DNA of 64,000 nucleotides from Sphingomonas sp. (GCA_017418975.1 JAFOMG010000019.1:62001-126000), one strand, 5' to 3'. Positions 19,485 through 28,723 are shown, counted from the stretch's first letter. A program made the numbers and translations. Notes: generated from the letters alone by a model not told the origin.

Positions 19485-20473
19485 GCGCTGGCGCCGGAAC
19501 CTGCAATCGTCAGCGGGTCGCCGCGCATGTCGGCGGGGATATTGGCCTCGAACCAGTCGGCGACCGGCTTGAGCGCGGGATGCTGCAGGTCGCGGTTGAG
19601 ATAGGTCCAGACACGCGGGCACAGGCCCGGATAGCGCGGCTTGCCGTCGCGCTTCCACAGCCGGGTGAAAATGCCGACGATCTTGGCGTTCCGCTGCGCG
19701 CCCAGCACGTGATAGGCCACGTCGAAGGCGTCGCCCGCACCGGTGATGCGCTTGTAGCGATCGAGCATCGCGGTCTCCAGCGTCTCGGGCACGTCGCGGC
19801 GCGCGTCCTGCAGCAGCGAGACGAGGTCATAGGCGGGATGGCCCGCCAGCGCGTCCTGAAAGTCGAGAAGGCCCAAGGTTTCCGCGCTACCGTCGATCAG
19901 CATGATGTTCTCGACATGATAGTCGCGCAGCACCGTGACAGGCGTGTGACCCGCGAGCACCGGCGCCAGCGCCTGGTCCCAGGCGGCGCGATAACCCTCG
20001 AGATCTACATCCAGGCCGACCGCCGGGCAGTACCATTCGGGGAGCAGGCTCACCTCGCGCTGATATTCGGCATGGCTATAGGGCCGCAGCTCGGCCGCGG
20101 CAGGATAGCCGGCGAGGCGGATGAGCAGGTCGATCGCCTCCTCGTAGAGGCGCAGCTCGCTCTCGGGCGCGGCATCGACGGTCTCGCGCATGCGGGCGTC
20201 GCCAAAGTCCTGGATCAGGACCAGCCCCTCGGTCAGGTCCTCGTGCAGGATCTCGGGCGCGGCGAAGCCGTTGCCGGTCAGCCAGCGCGCGACGTTGATG
20301 AAGGGGCGCGGATCCTCGTGCGGCGGCGGCGCATCCATCAGGATCGCGGTGCGATCATGCTCCACCACGCGGAAATAGCGCCGGAACGAGGCGTCGCCGG
20401 CGAGCGGGCGGATCTCGGCGCCGCCCCAGCCGGCGGCCATGAGGAAGTCGGGCGCCGCGGCGGGCGGATTCAT
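19481..20473 (-). CDS. amgK: N-acetylmuramate/N-acetylglucosamine anomeric kinase, AmgK-like
   Basis: A 330-residue aminoglycoside-phosphotransferase-fold kinase. The catalytic loop is LRDYHVENIML and the metal-binding motif is GLLDFQDALAGHPAYDL. AmgK phosphorylates MurNAc at the anomeric position, feeding MurU and bypassing de novo UDP-MurNAc synthesis, a route that affects fosfomycin sensitivity in pseudomonads. The ATG at 20473 overlaps the tsaE stop by 4 bases. Three genes (tsaE, amgK, murU) form one coupled unit. Confidence 0.85.
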   Translation of the reverse strand: MNPPAAAPDFLMAAGWGGAEIRPLAGDASFRRYFRVVEHDRTAILMDAPPPHEDPRPFINVARWLTGNGFAAPEILHEDLTEGLVLIQDFGDARMRETVDAAPESELRLYEEAIDLLIRLAGYPAAAELRPYSHAEYQREVSLLPEWYCPAVGLDVDLEGYRAAWDQALAPVLAGHTPVTVLRDYHVENIMLIDGSAETLGLLDFQDALAGHPAYDLVSLLQDARRDVPETLETAMLDRYKRITGAGDAFDVAYHVLGAQRNAKIVGIFTRLWKRDGKPRYPGLCPRVWTYLNRDLQHPALKPVADWFEANIPADMRGDPLTIAGSGASA

Positions 20474-20913
20474 GTCGGGAACCATCGGTCCTTCCATGCC
20501 GCCGGCACCTTCGCTGTCAAGGCGCGCGCGCCGTCCGGTGCCACATCCAGGGACAGCCACAGCGCATCCTGCCACGCCGCCTCCCCCAGCCGCTCGGGCC
20601 ATTCGACGATCAGCAGCGAATCGATTCGGGCGTCGTCCAGGCCCAGCTCCGCCGCCTCGGACGGATCGTCGAGCCGGTAGAGGTCGACATGGAGCACCGG
20701 GAAGCGCACCTCGGGCGGGTCATAGGGCTGGACGATCGCGAAGCTGGGCGACGGCGCCTCACCCTCCAGCCCGAGCGCGGCGAGCAGCCCGCGCGCGATG
20801 CTGGTCTTGCCCGCGCCCAGCGGGCCGGACAACGCGATCACGTCGCCCGGACGCGCCAGCCCGGCGAGGCGGCGGCCCAGTTCGAGCGATTCTTCCGGCG
20901 AGCGCAGCAGCAT
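20470..20913 (-). CDS. tsaE: tRNA t6A biosynthesis ATPase TsaE
   Basis: A 147-residue ATPase needed with TsaB/TsaD for N6-threonylcarbamoyladenosine at tRNA position 37. Walker A GPLGAGKT is at residues 30-37, and HVDLYRLDDPSE and IVEWPERL are family motifs. The start MLLRSPEESLELGRRL is typical. It follows divL, 195 bp away across a repeat, and overlaps amgK. Confidence 0.95.
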   Translation of the reverse strand: MLLRSPEESLELGRRLAGLARPGDVIALSGPLGAGKTSIARGLLAALGLEGEAPSPSFAIVQPYDPPEVRFPVLHVDLYRLDDPSEAAELGLDDARIDSLLIVEWPERLGEAAWQDALWLSLDVAPDGARALTAKVPAAWKDRWFPT

Positions 20914-20982
20914 GGCGTTCCTTTATCACCCGCGCCGGGATTGAACACTTCCCTGCCCGGTGAGGATTAGACCTGTGCGCTA

Positions 20983-21100
20983 CCCTCCCTGGAAGGGAGG
21001 GGCTGGGGGTGGGTATTTGCACACGATACGGTGAGGCTATGGCTTCATCGGCAGTATCGCCAAGCCTCCACCCACCCCTGACCCCTCCCTTCCAGGGAGG
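20983..21100. repeat. Long inverted repeat between divL and tsaE
   Basis: Two 31-nt arms (20983-21013 and 21070-21100) are nearly perfect inverted copies. Each also contains an inner hairpin based on CCCTCCCTGGAAGGGAGG. The arms are separated by 56 nt. This is a second type of dispersed palindrome, different in core from the 4355-4436 element. It could separate divL transcription from tsaE. Confidence 0.7.
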
Positions 21101-21108
21101 GGAATTGA

Positions 21109-23487
21109 TTATTTCCGCGGCAGCTCCACCGTCACCAGCGTCCCCTCGCCCGGCTCTGAGATCAGTTCGATCCGGCCGCGATGCGCCTCGACGAACTGCC
21201 GGGCGAGCGGCAGGCCGAGCCCGGTGGTCCGCTCGCCACCACGGGCGTTGCCGAACTGGGCGAAGCGATCGAACGCGCTCGCCGCCGCCTCGCGGCTCAT
21301 GCCCGGGCCATTGTCCGAGACGATCACCCGCGCGACCCGCTGGTTGCCGTCGAGATGCAGCAGGACGCGCCCCTGCTCCGGCGTCGCCGCCACGGCATGG
21401 CGCAGGAGGTGCTCGATCACCTGCCGGATGCGCCGGGCATCGCCGGTGATGCTGCCCGCGCTGCCGGCGTCCTCGACCACCAGCTCGATCCCCTTGGCCT
21501 TGGCGAGCGGCGCCACCGCCTCGGCGGCATTCTGCGCGGCGATCTCGATGTCGACGGGAGCCTTTTCCAGCGGCGCTCCCTCGCTCTGGGTCAGGTCGAG
21601 CACATCGTCGATCAGCAGGCCCAGCCGCTCGACCGAGACCAGGATAGCCTCGGCATATTCCCCGCCGCTCGCGCTCAGCGGGCCGGCAAAGCCGCCATGC
21701 AGCATCTCGGCAAAACCCTTGATCGAGGTGAGCGGCGTGCGCAGCTCGTAGCTCATGTTCGCCACGAAGGCGGTCTTCACCCGATCGGCCGCTTCCAGCG
21801 CCTCGTTGCGGTCGCGCAGCGCCCGCTCGGCGCGGTGGTGATCGGTGGTGTCGAGCATCGTCACCAGGGCGTTGCCATCGGGCAACGGCACCGCCGTGAT
21901 GTCGAAATGCCTGCCATCGGCAAAGGCGATGCTGGAGCCGCGCGACTGGCGATCCTGCGCGGCGATGCGGATCAGATCGCCGATCACCTCGGCGCGCGCC
22001 GACTTGGCGAGCCTCGGCCCGGCGGCGCGGACCAGCTGCTGCACTTGCGGATGGCCGTCGAGGAAAGCGTCCTCGAAATTCCAGACCTGGCGGAACTTGC
22101 GGTTCCACAGCTGAAGCCGCCCCTTGCCGAACACCGCGACCGCCTCGGCCAGGCTCTCCAGCGTGGCGGTGCGCACCTGCTGCATCTCGCCATGCTCGCG
22201 CTGCAGCTCGAACTGCTGGGTCTGGTCCTCGAACAGCAGCAGCAGCCCGCCCTCGGGCAATGGCTGGGCGACAACGCGCAGATGCGTGGCCCCCAGGCTC
22301 CACGTCTCCTCCACGGCATCGGGCGAGACGAACCATTCGCGCCGCTCCGCCTTCCAGGCCGGATAGTCGCGGACCTCGGGCAGGCGATTGGCCTCACGCA
22401 TCCGATCGAGCACGCGATCGAATTCAGGCCGGTCGGCCAGCCATTCGTTCTTCACCGCGAACATGCGGCGGAAGGGCTGGTTCGAGAAGATGAGGCTGCG
22501 ATCCGCCCCGAACTGGGCCACGCCGGCCGAGATCCGGTCGAGCATCGCGCGCTGGGCCGCGGCGAAGCGCTTCAGGCCGCCCCGCGCCTGCTCCAGCTCC
22601 TCGATGTCGACCGCGAAGCCGGCGACGCCGCCGGTGGGCAGCGGCACGTCGTGCAGGCGCAGCATCCGGCGCTTGCCGCCGATCGTCGCCGGCATCGCCG
22701 CGGTCTGCGGCTCGCCGGTATCGCGCGCGATCGCGGCATTGGCGAGCGGGCCGCCCAGCCCGACGCCCTCGACCAGCTCGAGCCCGCGCGCCACCACATC
22801 CTCGGCATCCTTGCCCTCGACCGCCTCGACATAGGCCGAATTGACCATGAGCAGGCGCAGGTCGCCGCCGCGATACCACATCGGCATCGGCGCGGCCTCG
22901 ATCAGGGCGGTGAGCGCATCGAAGGCGGCGCGCAGGCGCGCGGCCTCGCGCTGGAGGCGATTGATCTCGGCCTGGCTCTCGGTCGCATCGAGGAACCACA
23001 GCACGACGCCGCCCGGCGCGTTGACGGCCTGGGGCGCGCGCTCGCCGATCACCAGCAGGGCGCGCTCCGAGCCGCATGCCCGCACGGAAAGGCTGAACGG
23101 CTTGCCCGCCTTCTGCGCGGCGGCGACGCGCACGCCGAGCGCATCGGCATCCTCGGGCAGCAGCCCCGCCCCATCCCCGCTCAACTCGGCCAGTTCGCGC
23201 GGCAATTCCTGGAAGCCGAGCCAATCGCCCAGCCGACGCGGCAGCTCGATACGGCCATCGGCGCGGACCAGCATCGCCTGGGCCGGCGATCCGCTCACCA
23301 GCGCGGAAAGACGGGCATTGGCATCGGCGATCGCGGCGGCCTCGGCACGGGCACGCAGGCCCAGATACAGGGCCCAGACGGCACCGATCAGCAGCAGCGC
23401 GAGGACCGCTCCCGCGACGACCGCGGATGCCTGGGAAATGTGGATCAAGCCGCGTCCCCGCAGCCTTTGCGCACTGTCATGGCGCAA
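21109..23487 (-). CDS. divL: DivL-like PAS-domain pseudokinase (tyrosine at the phospho-acceptor site)
   Basis: A 792-residue membrane-anchored protein: one transmembrane segment at about residues 20-42, several PAS domains over about 190-540, then HisKA and HATPase domains. The H-box reads NMSYELRTPLTSI, with Tyr580 where histidine kinases have His (TAC codon at 21748-21750). The N-box reads HLLRHAVAAT, so the ATP-site Asn is also changed, while DNGPGM and GLGLPLAR remain. Tyr at this place is the hallmark of DivL, which in Caulobacter senses DivK and controls the CckA-CtrA cell-cycle phosphorelay without needing kinase activity. The start is uncertain: TTG at 23487, or TTG at 23448 with GGGGA upstream. 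Confidence 0.88.
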   Translation of the reverse strand: MRHDSAQRLRGRGLIHISQASAVVAGAVLALLLIGAVWALYLGLRARAEAAAIADANARLSALVSGSPAQAMLVRADGRIELPRRLGDWLGFQELPRELAELSGDGAGLLPEDADALGVRVAAAQKAGKPFSLSVRACGSERALLVIGERAPQAVNAPGGVVLWFLDATESQAEINRLQREAARLRAAFDALTALIEAAPMPMWYRGGDLRLLMVNSAYVEAVEGKDAEDVVARGLELVEGVGLGGPLANAAIARDTGEPQTAAMPATIGGKRRMLRLHDVPLPTGGVAGFAVDIEELEQARGGLKRFAAAQRAMLDRISAGVAQFGADRSLIFSNQPFRRMFAVKNEWLADRPEFDRVLDRMREANRLPEVRDYPAWKAERREWFVSPDAVEETWSLGATHLRVVAQPLPEGGLLLLFEDQTQQFELQREHGEMQQVRTATLESLAEAVAVFGKGRLQLWNRKFRQVWNFEDAFLDGHPQVQQLVRAAGPRLAKSARAEVIGDLIRIAAQDRQSRGSSIAFADGRHFDITAVPLPDGNALVTMLDTTDHHRAERALRDRNEALEAADRVKTAFVANMSYELRTPLTSIKGFAEMLHGGFAGPLSASGGEYAEAILVSVERLGLLIDDVLDLTQSEGAPLEKAPVDIEIAAQNAAEAVAPLAKAKGIELVVEDAGSAGSITGDARRIRQVIEHLLRHAVAATPEQGRVLLHLDGNQRVARVIVSDNGPGMSREAAASAFDRFAQFGNARGGERTTGLGLPLARQFVEAHRGRIELISEPGEGTLVTVELPRK

Positions 23488-23538
23488 CCTTTAGGCAATG
23501 CATCGCCGGTCGGAAAGGCTGCATCCGGCCCGTGCGCA

Positions 23539-23574
23539 AACGAAAAGGGGCCCGGCGAGCCGGACCCCTTCGTT
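23539..23574 (-). terminator. Terminator after the TonB-dependent receptor gene
   Basis: On the minus strand, AACGAAGGGGTCCGG and CCGGGCCCCTTTTCGTT form a GC-rich stem followed by TTTTCGTT. It lies directly past the receptor stop and before divL. Confidence 0.75.
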
Positions 23575-23597
23575 CTCCCATCAACCGGAGTTGACGA

Positions 23598-26500
23598 TCA
23601 GAACTTCACGCTCGCCGCGATGCGCGCATAGCGGCCGAGAATTCCCGAATAATAGGTGACGGTGCCACCGCCGGCCGGCGCCGGATAGGGCGGCTTCACG
23701 TTGAACACGTTGTCGACGATCAGCTTCAGGCTGAACTGATCGTTCACGCGCGTGCCGATCGTGGCGTTGAACAGCCACCAGTCGCCCACGCCCATGATGT
23801 TGCGGGCATTGGGCGCCTCGTCGACGTCATACCGGCTCTTGCCGAAGTACTGAGCCTGGACGAGCGCGTTGAAGCCCTTGCTCTCATAGGTGAAATTGGC
23901 CGTGCCCGAATGGTGCGGATAGCCGATCTCGCCCGCAAGGTGGTTGACGTCGCCGGTGCCGACGCGCTGCTCTAGCTTGTCGCGGTAGAAATAGTTCACC
24001 GAGAGACCGATCACGCCCGCATTGTTGAGCCCGACGCGCTCCAGCGGCAGGCGATAGGCGCCGGTGACCGTCAGGCCCGAGGTCTTGTACGACGCCGCGT
24101 TGTAATAGCCCTCGCGGATCATCGTGATCTGACCGTTGGCATCACGATCGACAAGGCCGCAGAAGCTGTTCGGATAGCTGGGCGAGTCATAGCAGGCATT
24201 GAGGATGTCATCGCCGCCGAGCGAGGTGATCGCATCGGTCAGCTTGATGTCCACCCAGTCCACCGCCAGCGTGAAGCTGCGCGCGAAGCTCGGCTGGATC
24301 ACCGCGCCCACCGTCCAGCTATTCGCCTTCTCGTTGCTCAGCCCCGGATTGCCCGAGACCGTCACCGGCACGGTGAAGTCGCTGTAGTTCGACGTGAAGT
24401 TGGTGGTGTCGATGCCAGCCGCGGTGCAGTTCGCCTTGCGGACGGCCGGGTTCGGGCCGCTGCCGACATAGCGCGTGTCACACGGATCGCTGCCCACGTC
24501 GAAGGCTCGCGAGGTCGGGTTGAACGCCTCGGTGATGGCCGGCGAGCGGATCGACCGGGTGAAGTTGCCGCGGAACGTGATGTCGCGGATGAAGCCGATG
24601 CGGCCGCCCGCGGTCCAGGTGAGATCACCGCCCGACAGCGAGTTGTGCACCCAGCGCGCCGCGCCGTCAAACTCGGCCGTCTTCAGCCAGCTCAGGCCGT
24701 TTTCCGGCGTGACGAACGGCACGCGAAGTTCGCCGAACACTTCGTTGGTGTTGAACGAGCCCTTGATCGGATCGATCGGGATGATGCGGCCATATTGCGT
24801 GCGCGTGCCGTCACCATTGTCGTGGCCGTAATAGTAGGAGCCCGGATCGAACTTGGTCGATTCACGGCGATGTTCATAGCCGAGCGAGACGCTGACGTCG
24901 TTGCCGAACAGCGAGAACACCGGGCCGGTGACGTTCGCGTTGAACACCAGCTGATCGTTGGTCGAGACCGGACGGGCAATCGCGAAGATATAGTCCTTCG
25001 CGGCCTGGCTCGCCTGGCCGACGCCGAAGATGTTCAGCGGCGCGCAGGTGCTGCTGATCGTCTGGGCGGGCGAGTTGGTGTAGCCCGGACGGCACACGAT
25101 GTTGCCGTTGACGTCCTGCACCGCGTCGAGCGCGTTGAAGAAGTTGTCGTTGACCAGCTCGTAGTTCTTGCCGACCGTCTGCGAACGACCGTAGTTCGCC
25201 GACACTTCCCACTGGAACTGGCGGCTGCCGAGCGAGAAGTCGCCCGCGAAGCCACCGACGAAGCGATAGGTCTCGACATTCGCCTCGGCGCGGCCGGTGG
25301 TCAGGTCGGAAAGCGCGCGCCCGACATAGAACTGGGTCGCACCCGCCGGCAGGTTGGCCGCGATCGTCGCGCGGTCGGCCGGGTTCAGGAACGGATTGTT
25401 GATCGACAGCAACAGGTTGCCGTCGGGCGTGCCGGCGGCATCGAACAGCGCGGTGTTGTAGTTGGGCTGGTCGATCAGGTTGACGCCCTTGTTGTGCGAA
25501 TACCAGGCCTCGCCGAAGAAGCGGATATGGTCGGTCAGCTCATAGTTGAGCTGCGCGTTGACCAGGTAGCGCTCCGAGCTCGTGAGCAGATTGTTCTGCG
25601 CCGGCAGGTCGAAGCCGTTGCCGCCGCTGCTGATGAAGCCCTGGCGCATCACCGTGCCCAGATTGAGCGGGACGAGACGGCCATTGGGGCCGAACTGGAG
25701 CAGCTGGCCGCTGGCATCGCGGATGCCCGAGCGCGAGGCGAGGAAATCATCGTCGCTGAACGGCACGCCGCCCGCAGTGAAGGCGGTGTAGCGCTGCGAC
25801 GGATAGAGCACGCGCTGGAAGGGCGAACCCAGCGAGGCCGGCGGCGTGCCGAAGAAGTTGCCCGCCGCGGTGATCGCCCGGTCGGCCGAGGTGAAGCCGG
25901 TGGTCTTGTTGTACTCGCCCGCGATCACGATGTTGCCGCGGCCGCCGGCGAAGTTCTTGCCGGCCAGGATGTTGATGCGCGCCTCGGGGGCATCGCCTTC
26001 CTGCGAGATGCCGTACTGGCCGCCGATCTCCAGGCCCTCATAATCCTTCTTGAGGATGACGTTCACCGTGCCCGCGATCGCGTCCGAGCCATAGATCGGC
26101 GCGCCGCCGATGGCGACGGTCTCGATGCGCTGGACCAGCGTGGTCGGGATGTTGTTGAGGTCGACCTGGCTGCCCGGCGAGACCGGGCCGAAGATGCTCG
26201 CCGTGTTCGACGAGACGAAGCGGCGGCCGTTGACCAGCACGAGCGTGCGCTGCGTGCCGAGGCCGAAGAAGTCGACAAAGGTCTGCGCCGGGCCGAACGA
26301 CGACTGCGCGCCGACCGCGCTGTTGCCCGGAGGGCCAAAGGACGGGATTTCACGCAGCGCCTGGCCGACATTGGTGTAGCCGCGCGATTCGATCTGGGCG
26401 GCGCCGACCACCTGGGTCGGCTGCACGGTGTCGAACTCGGGGCGCGCGATGCGCGAGCCGGTCACGACGATCGTGCCCTCGGCAGCGGCGGGCTGATCGT

Positions 26501-26642
26501 CCTGGGCGGCCGGGGCGTCCTGCGCCTGGGTCTGGTCGGAAGTCTGCGCGGCCGCCGGGGTGGCCATCAGAGCAAGAGCAAGAACCGCGGCAGACGCGGT
26601 CAATGACAAGCGGTCGTGCTGGGGGGAGAGAAAACGACGCAT
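23598..26642 (-). CDS. TonB-dependent outer-membrane receptor
   Basis: A 1014-residue receptor. Residues 1-33 are a signal peptide and GTIVVTGSRI at 56-65 is the TonB box. The plug domain follows (VGQALREIPSF, TLVLVNGRR, YGSDAIAGTVNVILKKD), then a long beta-barrel with typical loops and a C-terminal aromatic ending (IAASVKF). The acidic, Gln/Ala-rich stretch before the TonB box and the plug sequence resemble the large sphingomonad/Caulobacter receptor group that imports oligosaccharides, peptides or siderophores. The substrate cannot be predicted; no transporter or enzyme lies next to it. It is a single-gene unit ended by a terminator. Confidence 0.95.
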   Translation of the reverse strand: MRRFLSPQHDRLSLTASAAVLALALMATPAAAQTSDQTQAQDAPAAQDDQPAAAEGTIVVTGSRIARPEFDTVQPTQVVGAAQIESRGYTNVGQALREIPSFGPPGNSAVGAQSSFGPAQTFVDFFGLGTQRTLVLVNGRRFVSSNTASIFGPVSPGSQVDLNNIPTTLVQRIETVAIGGAPIYGSDAIAGTVNVILKKDYEGLEIGGQYGISQEGDAPEARINILAGKNFAGGRGNIVIAGEYNKTTGFTSADRAITAAGNFFGTPPASLGSPFQRVLYPSQRYTAFTAGGVPFSDDDFLASRSGIRDASGQLLQFGPNGRLVPLNLGTVMRQGFISSGGNGFDLPAQNNLLTSSERYLVNAQLNYELTDHIRFFGEAWYSHNKGVNLIDQPNYNTALFDAAGTPDGNLLLSINNPFLNPADRATIAANLPAGATQFYVGRALSDLTTGRAEANVETYRFVGGFAGDFSLGSRQFQWEVSANYGRSQTVGKNYELVNDNFFNALDAVQDVNGNIVCRPGYTNSPAQTISSTCAPLNIFGVGQASQAAKDYIFAIARPVSTNDQLVFNANVTGPVFSLFGNDVSVSLGYEHRRESTKFDPGSYYYGHDNGDGTRTQYGRIIPIDPIKGSFNTNEVFGELRVPFVTPENGLSWLKTAEFDGAARWVHNSLSGGDLTWTAGGRIGFIRDITFRGNFTRSIRSPAITEAFNPTSRAFDVGSDPCDTRYVGSGPNPAVRKANCTAAGIDTTNFTSNYSDFTVPVTVSGNPGLSNEKANSWTVGAVIQPSFARSFTLAVDWVDIKLTDAITSLGGDDILNACYDSPSYPNSFCGLVDRDANGQITMIREGYYNAASYKTSGLTVTGAYRLPLERVGLNNAGVIGLSVNYFYRDKLEQRVGTGDVNHLAGEIGYPHHSGTANFTYESKGFNALVQAQYFGKSRYDVDEAPNARNIMGVGDWWLFNATIGTRVNDQFSLKLIVDNVFNVKPPYPAPAGGGTVTYYSGILGRYARIAASVKF

Positions 26643-26812
26643 GCTACATCCCTTTAGAAAAAGACTGTCCCGTCCTCGGAATCGATTGTTGCTAGCTTTT
26701 GTCCGAAGCGGGACCAGGACGTAGGAAACGGTGGGTTAGTTGCGGGTTGACAACGCTTTCTCTCAGTGCGTTGCATAATTACAACAATGTTACAGTAACG
26801 AAGACATTAACG

Positions 26813-26849
26813 AAAAGGGCCGCGCTCCCTGGGGGAGCGCGGCCCATTC
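26813..26849 (-). terminator. Terminator after ahcY
   Basis: A perfect 13-bp stem, 26817-26829 with 26833-26845 (GGGCCGCGCTCCC type), has a 3-nt loop. On the minus strand it is followed by TTTTCGTT. It lies about 30 bp past the ahcY stop. Confidence 0.88.
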
Positions 26850-26876
26850 TCGTTCTCGCACGATCCCGCGATAGGA

Positions 26877-28277
26877 TCAGTAGCGATAGTGATCCGGCTT
26901 GAACGGCCCTTCCACCGGCACGCCGATGTAATCGGCCTGCTTCTTCGAGAGCTTGGTGAGCTTCACGCCCAGCTTCTCGAGGTGCAGCTCGGCAACCTTC
27001 TCGTCGAGGTGCTTCGGCAGGACGTACACGTCGTTCTTGTACGTGTCCGACTTGGTCCACAGCTCGATCTGCGCCAGCGTCTGGTTCGTGAACGACGACG
27101 ACATCACGAACGACGGGTGGCCGGTCGCGTTGCCCAGGTTCACCAGGCGGCCCTTCGACAGGATGATGATCTGCTTGCCGTCCGGGAACTCGACCAGGTC
27201 GACCTGCGGCTTCACTTCGGTCCACTTGTAGTTCGACAGGCCCGAGATCTGGATCTCGCTGTCGAAATGGCCGATGTTGCAGACGATCGCCATGTTCTTC
27301 ATGCCGGCCATGTGCTCGGCGGTGATCACATCGGCATTGCCGGTCGCGGTCACGAAGATGTCCGAGCGGGTGACCGCCTCTTCCATGGTGACGACCTCAT
27401 AACCCTCCATCGCCGCCTGCAGCGCGCAGATCGGATCGATCTCGGTGACGAGCACGCGCGCGCCGCCATTGCGCAGCGACGCGGCCGAGCCCTTGCCGAC
27501 ATCGCCGAAGCCCGCCACGGTCGCGACCTTGCCGGCCAGCATCACGTCGGTGCCGCGGCGGATCGCGTCGACCAGCGATTCCTTGCAGCCATAGAGGTTG
27601 TCGAACTTCGACTTGGTGACGCTGTCGTTCACGTTGATCGCCGGGAAGGGCAGCTCGCCCTTCTTGGCGATGTGATAGAGGCGGTGCACGCCGGTGGTGG
27701 TCTCTTCCGAGACGCCCTTGATGTTCTTCACCGTCTCGGTGAGGTAGCCCGGCTTGCGCTTGATGAATTCCTTCACCGCGCGCTGCATCTCGACTTCCTC
27801 GTCATTCTCCGGCTCGCCGAACGACTGGCCGGCCTCGAGCTTGGCGCCCCACAGCGCAAACATGGTCGCGTCGCCGCCATCGTCGAGGATCATGTTGCAG
27901 GTCTCGTCGCCCCAGTCGAAGATCGAGCCGACATAATCCCAATATTCGGCCAGGCTCTCGCCCTTCACCGCGAACACCGGCACGCCCGAGGCGGCGATGG
28001 CGGCGGCGGCATGGTCCTGCGTCGAGAAGATGTTGCAGGTCGCCCAGCGGACCTGCGCGCCGAGCGCGGTCAGCGTCTCGATCAGCACGGCGGTCTGGAT
28101 CGTCATGTGGAGCGAGCCGGTGATGCGCGCGCCCTTGAGCGGCTGCGACGCGCCGAACTCCGAACGCAGCGCCATCAGGCCGGGCATCTCGGTCTCGGCG
28201 ATGTTGATCTCGGCGCGGCCGAAATCCGCCAGAGCGATGTCCTTAACGACGTAATCCTTGTCGAGCACGGTAGCCAC
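26877..28277 (-). CDS. ahcY: Adenosylhomocysteinase (S-adenosyl-L-homocysteine hydrolase)
   Basis: A 466-residue NAD-dependent enzyme that splits S-adenosylhomocysteine into adenosine and homocysteine. It has the NAD-binding motif [12 protein letters not shown], substrate motifs HMTIQTA and [13 protein letters not shown], and the canonical C-terminus KPDHYRY. GTG at 28277 is the start, with CTGGAGAC 7 nt upstream. It diverges from metE; both deal with homocysteine. A perfect 20-bp palindrome 94 bp upstream is a likely operator. The adenosine released can enter the purine salvage encoded elsewhere in the window. Confidence 0.97.
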   Translation of the reverse strand: MATVLDKDYVVKDIALADFGRAEINIAETEMPGLMALRSEFGASQPLKGARITGSLHMTIQTAVLIETLTALGAQVRWATCNIFSTQDHAAAAIAASGVPVFAVKGESLAEYWDYVGSIFDWGDETCNMILDDGGDATMFALWGAKLEAGQSFGEPENDEEVEMQRAVKEFIKRKPGYLTETVKNIKGVSEETTTGVHRLYHIAKKGELPFPAINVNDSVTKSKFDNLYGCKESLVDAIRRGTDVMLAGKVATVAGFGDVGKGSAASLRNGGARVLVTEIDPICALQAAMEGYEVVTMEEAVTRSDIFVTATGNADVITAEHMAGMKNMAIVCNIGHFDSEIQISGLSNYKWTEVKPQVDLVEFPDGKQIIILSKGRLVNLGNATGHPSFVMSSSFTNQTLAQIELWTKSDTYKNDVYVLPKHLDEKVAELHLEKLGVKLTKLSKKQADYIGVPVEGPFKPDHYRY

Positions 28278-28370
28278 GAGCTGTCTCCAGATGTGAATCG
28301 ATTGCGCGCCGGGAATCGCCGGCCGCGATGCGGGCGCCCTAGCCGCTTCGCCGGGCAGGTGCAATTCCAA

Positions 28371-28390
28371 ATATAAAGATATCTTTATAT
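28371..28390. promoter_or_regulatory. Perfect 20-bp palindrome, probable SahR/ArsR-type operator
   Basis: ATATAAAGATATCTTTATAT is a perfect palindrome in a GC-rich genome, placed between divergent ahcY and metE. ArsR-family SAH-responsive regulators (SahR) control ahcY and methionine genes in Proteobacteria through AT-rich palindromes, so such a regulator is the best guess. A possible metE promoter -35 (TTGACG, 28396-28401) lies just beyond it. No SahR gene lies in the window. Confidence 0.7.
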
Positions 28391-28427
28391 GACCCTTGAC
28401 GCCGGCCGCGGACAAGCGGATGCTTGG

Positions 28428-28605
28428 GGTGTCGAGGTTCTTCCGGCCTGCCCGGAAGCTAAGACGGGAAGCCGGTGCAAATCCGGCGCTGCCCCCGCAA
28501 CTGTAAGCGGCGAGCGGCGATCCACCCAAGTCACTGGGGCCTTACCGCCCTGGGAAGACGGATCGTCCGCGCTGACCCGCAAGCCAGGAGACCTGCCTTT
28601 GACGC
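28428..28605 (+). promoter_or_regulatory. Cobalamin (adenosylcobalamin) riboswitch
   Basis: The conserved core is present: GGGAAGCCGGTGCAAATCC, then GCTGCCCCCGCAACTGTAA, and the B12 box AGCCAGGAGACCTGCC at 28582-28597. It lies in the 5' leader of metE, the cobalamin-independent methionine synthase, so vitamin B12 should switch metE off. This implies a B12-dependent MetH elsewhere. A GC-rich hairpin at about 28626-28660 may be the expression platform; it has no U-run, so the control may act on translation. Confidence 0.95.
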
Positions 28606-28723
28606 GATAACGTCCACCGGCGGGGTGCCCGGTCTGGCCGCTTGCATGCCGCGGCCGGGCGACCGTCCGCGCCTGCCTGTGTCCAAGCCGGTCTCCCCCG
28701 TCCTTCATCGGGGTATGAAGACC

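Noticed and set aside
14736..19604. A 1622-codon open frame on the + strand across addA, addB and murU
   Set aside because: It is antisense to three well-identified genes and its Ser/Arg/Pro-rich sequence is the usual shadow in GC-rich DNA.
24645..26606. A 653-codon + strand frame opposite the TonB receptor
   Set aside because: Antisense shadow of a receptor whose frame is complete and recognisable.
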